Below the pieces are notes generated by a model. The model searched no databases. It worked only from the letters and a program-made list of their open reading frames with translations, and had not been told where the DNA came from. From a virus, in IMG/VR virus record IMGVR_UViG_3300030047_000076, positions 1 through 33,581 of that record: a stretch of DNA of 33,581 nucleotides. The stretch is one strand, 5' to 3'. How positions within the stretch are numbered: position 1 is the stretch's first letter; every line of letters starts with the position of its first letter. The position numbers and the translations under genes were made by a program. This document shows, in pieces, positions 31,624 through 33,581 of this stretch.

Positions 31624-32079
31624 TTAAACAATACGGATTTGAACACGTCCGTCAGGATCAACAGTAGAAGAATCCGACATGTCTACAGTTTTAAGGACTT
31701 GTCCAATGATCTGTAATGGAGTATAGTCTCCGGTGCTTTCAACATCGTAAACCTTTACTTTACCATTTCCAGCAGATACAACGAAGTCACCTGCATGGGC
31801 GTCTTCTCCGTCTTCCAGGATAGCATTTACCTGACAACCGCGTCCAGGAATCCAAACACGGACTGGATCAGTTGCTGCATAATTGTCGTCAATACCTTTG
31901 CCTTGCAAAGCATCTTCGATCGCGAACATCGGGATAGCATTACCGCCAGCTACATCATGAAAACCACAAGTGGTAGCTGATTTAACTTCTACAAGCATTC
32001 CTGGGGTAATTACTCCCGCGGCAACATACTCTTCAAAAATGTCAGAGTAGTTTTTCAAAATAACAGTATTCTTAGCCAT
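31624..32079 (-). CDS. capsid decoration / head stabilisation protein
   Basis: This 151-residue, beta-rich, Gly/Asp-rich protein has VAAGVITPGMLVEVKSATTCGFHDVAGG, then IPMFAIEDALQGKGIDDNYAATDPVRVWIPGRGCQVNAIL. That fits small head decoration proteins of the DUF2190 type. It lies between protease-scaffold and major capsid genes, the usual place, and has a strong Shine-Dalgarno. It would bind and stabilise the expanded capsid. Confidence 0.75.
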   Translation of the reverse strand: MAKNTVILKNYSDIFEEYVAAGVITPGMLVEVKSATTCGFHDVAGGNAIPMFAIEDALQGKGIDDNYAATDPVRVWIPGRGCQVNAILEDGEDAHAGDFVVSAGNGKVKVYDVESTGDYTPLQIIGQVLKTVDMSDSSTVDPDGRVQIRIV

Positions 32080-32088
32080 TTTAATTAT

Positions 32089-32095
32089 CTCCTTT
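32089..32095 (-). promoter_or_regulatory. Shine-Dalgarno of the decoration protein gene
   Basis: The minus strand reads AAAGGAG (32095-32089) with 9 bases to the ATG at 32079. Confidence 0.72.
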
Positions 32096-32105
32096 CTAAT
32101 ATAAA

Positions 32106-32540
32106 TTAATTACCAAGTTCCATTCCGGTAGGCAGCATATGTTCTGGGCCGCCTTTGTCTTTATTAGCATTCAAAGAAGTAGCATTTCCGTTTAAAGAAA
32201 AGTCAACTTCTTCTTTAGATACAGATTTAAACACTCTTTCCAAAGTGTCTTCATCCATTGCATTGAGGGTAGCTTCCGGCCAAAGGTCGGCTGCGGTGTT
32301 CTTTTGGATACCACTGATGTATGTTGACCTTTTCTTAGCCAACTCAGCTTTTCCAAATTCCAATGCTTTTGTGTCTTCTGCAGACATAGCAGCATTTACT
32401 TCGATCGTTTTTGGTACAAGAGCATCCAGCTGTTTTTCAGTTAGAGCTTGCAACATATCCCGATCGTCTTCGGTAAACCCTGTTGCTGAATTAGCAATCA
32501 GTTCGTTTGCCTTCTTTTCCACACATGGGGTACATGCCAT
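32106..32540 (-). other. possible nested scaffold protein from an internal start
   Basis: ATG 32540 (MACTPCVEKKANELIANS) is in frame with the protease gene, has an AAAAAGGAGA sequence upstream, and opens the helical, charged C-terminal part. The 144-residue product has the size and composition of a capsid scaffold, similar in logic to lambda C/Nu3. Confidence 0.5.
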
Positions 32541-33518
32541 ACTTGAAGTCTCCTTTTTATTAGTTCTTACTCGTTTTACATTTGTATTGATAGTTTCATA
32601 CTCTACCTTTTTCTTAACTTCGACAGCATTGCCGACGAATTCAGCAGCACCGGAGTCAACAACAAACTGGTAATTCTGTTTGTAGTACTTACATTCGCTA
32701 TTCCCTTCTTTTTCATAGATGAGATAGTCATCGTAAGCTTCAATCAAATAATACCAAGCATTGTCAGTGCCTCCATCGACATAGACGTTCAAAGATCTAA
32801 CAAGATCCCGAAGTTGATCGAGTTTCTCGTTTAATCCCTTTTCGGAGTTATCAACAATTGTGCTGATTTTATAACCCCCTTCTTTCAGTACTTGGATACT
32901 GCTATCCAATGTTACCTTTTCCACATTGAGTTCTCCTTTCTTTTGATTAGCACGAATACCACAACCATCTTCCAAAGAACATGCTCCAACGGCTCCGGGC
33001 AAGAGCGCCAAATGATCAGGTCTATGGTTTCTGGCAATAGCAGTATATTGTATTCCGTCATAGACTCCAGGAGTTGCTTCATCCTCTGTGAAAACACCAA
33101 CACTGATTTCTATAGGTTTCTTACTGTTTACGGCACTTAAAGTGTCGGCGGATACTTTGCCCAGTTTTTCCTCTTCAAGCCAGACTTCGCCGGTTAACTT
33201 GTTTGAAACAACTTGACAGTTATATACTCTACCTACAGCTAAATTTTCTACAACTTCAGGACTGTTTGCAGATATTGCATGTCCGTCAGATTCTGGATGA
33301 TTTATAACTACAGGTATTCCATTCCAGCTTTCAGGAAACTTTCCGAACTCTTCTGCAGGATGATATAATGGACCATGAGAACCATTTAAAACACCTTCTA
33401 CAATCATCACAACAGGAACAATTAAATGTTTCTTTTCTTGATGAATAGTTTCAGATACGGTGTATCCTGTTACTTGTTTTGCATTCTGCAAAAATGAGTA
33501 TGTTCCTAGAGCTTCCAT
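32106..33518 (-). CDS. DUF2213-type prohead protease fused to a scaffold-like C-terminus
   Basis: A 470-residue protein. The N-terminal part (about 35-190) has PLYHPAEEF, WNGIPVVINHPESDGH (66-80), PIEISVGVFTED (135-146, S139) and ARNHRPDHLALLPGAVGACSLEDGCG (162-187). These are DUF2213 prohead protease features with likely Ser and His residues. A middle domain (about 200-300) includes YLIEAYDDYLIYE. The C-terminus (about 327-470) is charged and helical and looks like a scaffold. Two in-frame starts with their own Shine-Dalgarno sites occur at 32924 and 32540, which could give nested shorter products. The main ATG itself has only an A-rich leader. Confidence 0.83.
   Translation of the reverse strand: MEALGTYSFLQNAKQVTGYTVSETIHQEKKHLIVPVVMIVEGVLNGSHGPLYHPAEEFGKFPESWNGIPVVINHPESDGHAISANSPEVVENLAVGRVYNCQVVSNKLTGEVWLEEEKLGKVSADTLSAVNSKKPIEISVGVFTEDEATPGVYDGIQYTAIARNHRPDHLALLPGAVGACSLEDGCGIRANQKKGELNVEKVTLDSSIQVLKEGGYKISTIVDNSEKGLNEKLDQLRDLVRSLNVYVDGGTDNAWYYLIEAYDDYLIYEKEGNSECKYYKQNYQFVVDSGAAEFVGNAVEVKKKVEYETINTNVKRVRTNKKETSSMACTPCVEKKANELIANSATGFTEDDRDMLQALTEKQLDALVPKTIEVNAAMSAEDTKALEFGKAELAKKRSTYISGIQKNTAADLWPEATLNAMDEDTLERVFKSVSKEEVDFSLNGNATSLNANKDKGGPEHMLPTGMELGN
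32549..32558 (-). promoter_or_regulatory. internal Shine-Dalgarno before Met 327 of the protease-scaffold gene
   Basis: The minus strand reads AAAAAGGAGA (32558-32549). GGAG lies about 9 bases from ATG 32540, inside coding sequence. Confidence 0.6.
32933..32940 (-). promoter_or_regulatory. internal Shine-Dalgarno before an in-frame GTG (residue 199)
   Basis: The minus strand reads GAAAGGAG (32940-32933), 8 bases before GTG 32924, just where the protease domain ends. It codes for KKGE in the long product, so it could also be chance. Confidence 0.5.
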
Positions 33519-33547
33519 ATTTTTAATTTTTTAATTTACATAAATAA

Positions 33548-33566
33548 AAGGAACAAATTGTTCCTT
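33548..33566 (-). repeat. 19-bp palindrome upstream of the protease gene
   Basis: AAGGAACAA (33548-33556) and TTGTTCCTT (33558-33566) form a perfect 9-base inverted repeat around one base. On the minus strand it is followed by TTTTATTTATG. It could be a weak terminator of an upstream late gene or an operator. The 63 bases from 33519 hold no gene that I can see. Confidence 0.5.
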
Positions 33567-33581
33567 GTCGAACTACTTGTT

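Noticed and set aside
1-33581. CRISPR arrays, tRNA genes, integrase and attachment sites
   Set aside because: No regularly spaced direct repeats, cloverleaf-like sequences or integrase motifs were found by reading; the few gaps are too short to hide them.

Overview
This window looks like about 33.6 kb of the genome of a tailed, siphovirus-type bacteriophage. The DNA is visibly A+T-rich and almost gap-free, and no stretch longer than about 75 bases lacks a gene. Several hints point to a Bacteroidota host. There are FISUMP (Fibrobacter succinogenes major paralogous) and LVIVD repeat domains, a secreted protein whose signal peptide ends in FSQ, and mostly A-rich leaders without Shine-Dalgarno sequences. 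The host assignment is inference. No integrase, repressor/cro pair, tRNA, rRNA or CRISPR array was seen. Terminase and portal are absent and probably lie beyond the right edge.

Positions 1-12405 read rightward and carry the replication and recombination genes. They begin with the C-terminal part of a family A DNA polymerase (cut by the window edge). An HNH homing endonuclease, a gamma/tau-type clamp-loader ATPase, a UvsY-like mediator candidate, a gp32-like single-strand binding protein and a RecA/UvsX recombinase follow. Next come a RuvC-like nuclease and an SbcC/Rad50-SbcD/Mre11 system. Its ATPase is split into two separate genes, with the nuclease and three small genes between the halves. 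Several tiny proteins that are easy to miss fill the gaps: 50, 58, 49, 58 and 40 residues. One small gene encodes a protein with a Tat-like twin-arginine signal.

Positions 12439-33518 read leftward and carry virion and lysis genes. In transcription order these are: a DUF2213-type protease fused to a scaffold-like tail, a decoration protein, the major capsid protein, a head-associated protein, a three-gene glycosyltransferase/sulfotransferase cassette, head-tail connectors, the tail terminator, a GIY-YIG homing endonuclease, the major tail protein, two tail assembly chaperones, the tape measure, a large tail-tip protein, small tail proteins, a FISUMP fibre, an LVIVD beta-propeller, and finally a lysis/membrane group with a DUF5675 enzyme candidate and a holin candidate. 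The two transcription units converge on a GC-rich hairpin terminator at 12367-12398.

The observations most worth following are: (1) the split Rad50-like ATPase; (2) the sulfotransferase plus GT-A/DUF115-like cassette set among the head genes; (3) a well-formed -1 frameshift signal joining the two tail chaperones, with an A AAA AAC heptamer and a GC-rich hairpin; (4) Shine-Dalgarno sequences found only before abundant virion proteins and at two internal positions in the protease-scaffold gene; and (5) a strong hairpin inside the start of a ribbon-helix-helix-like gene.
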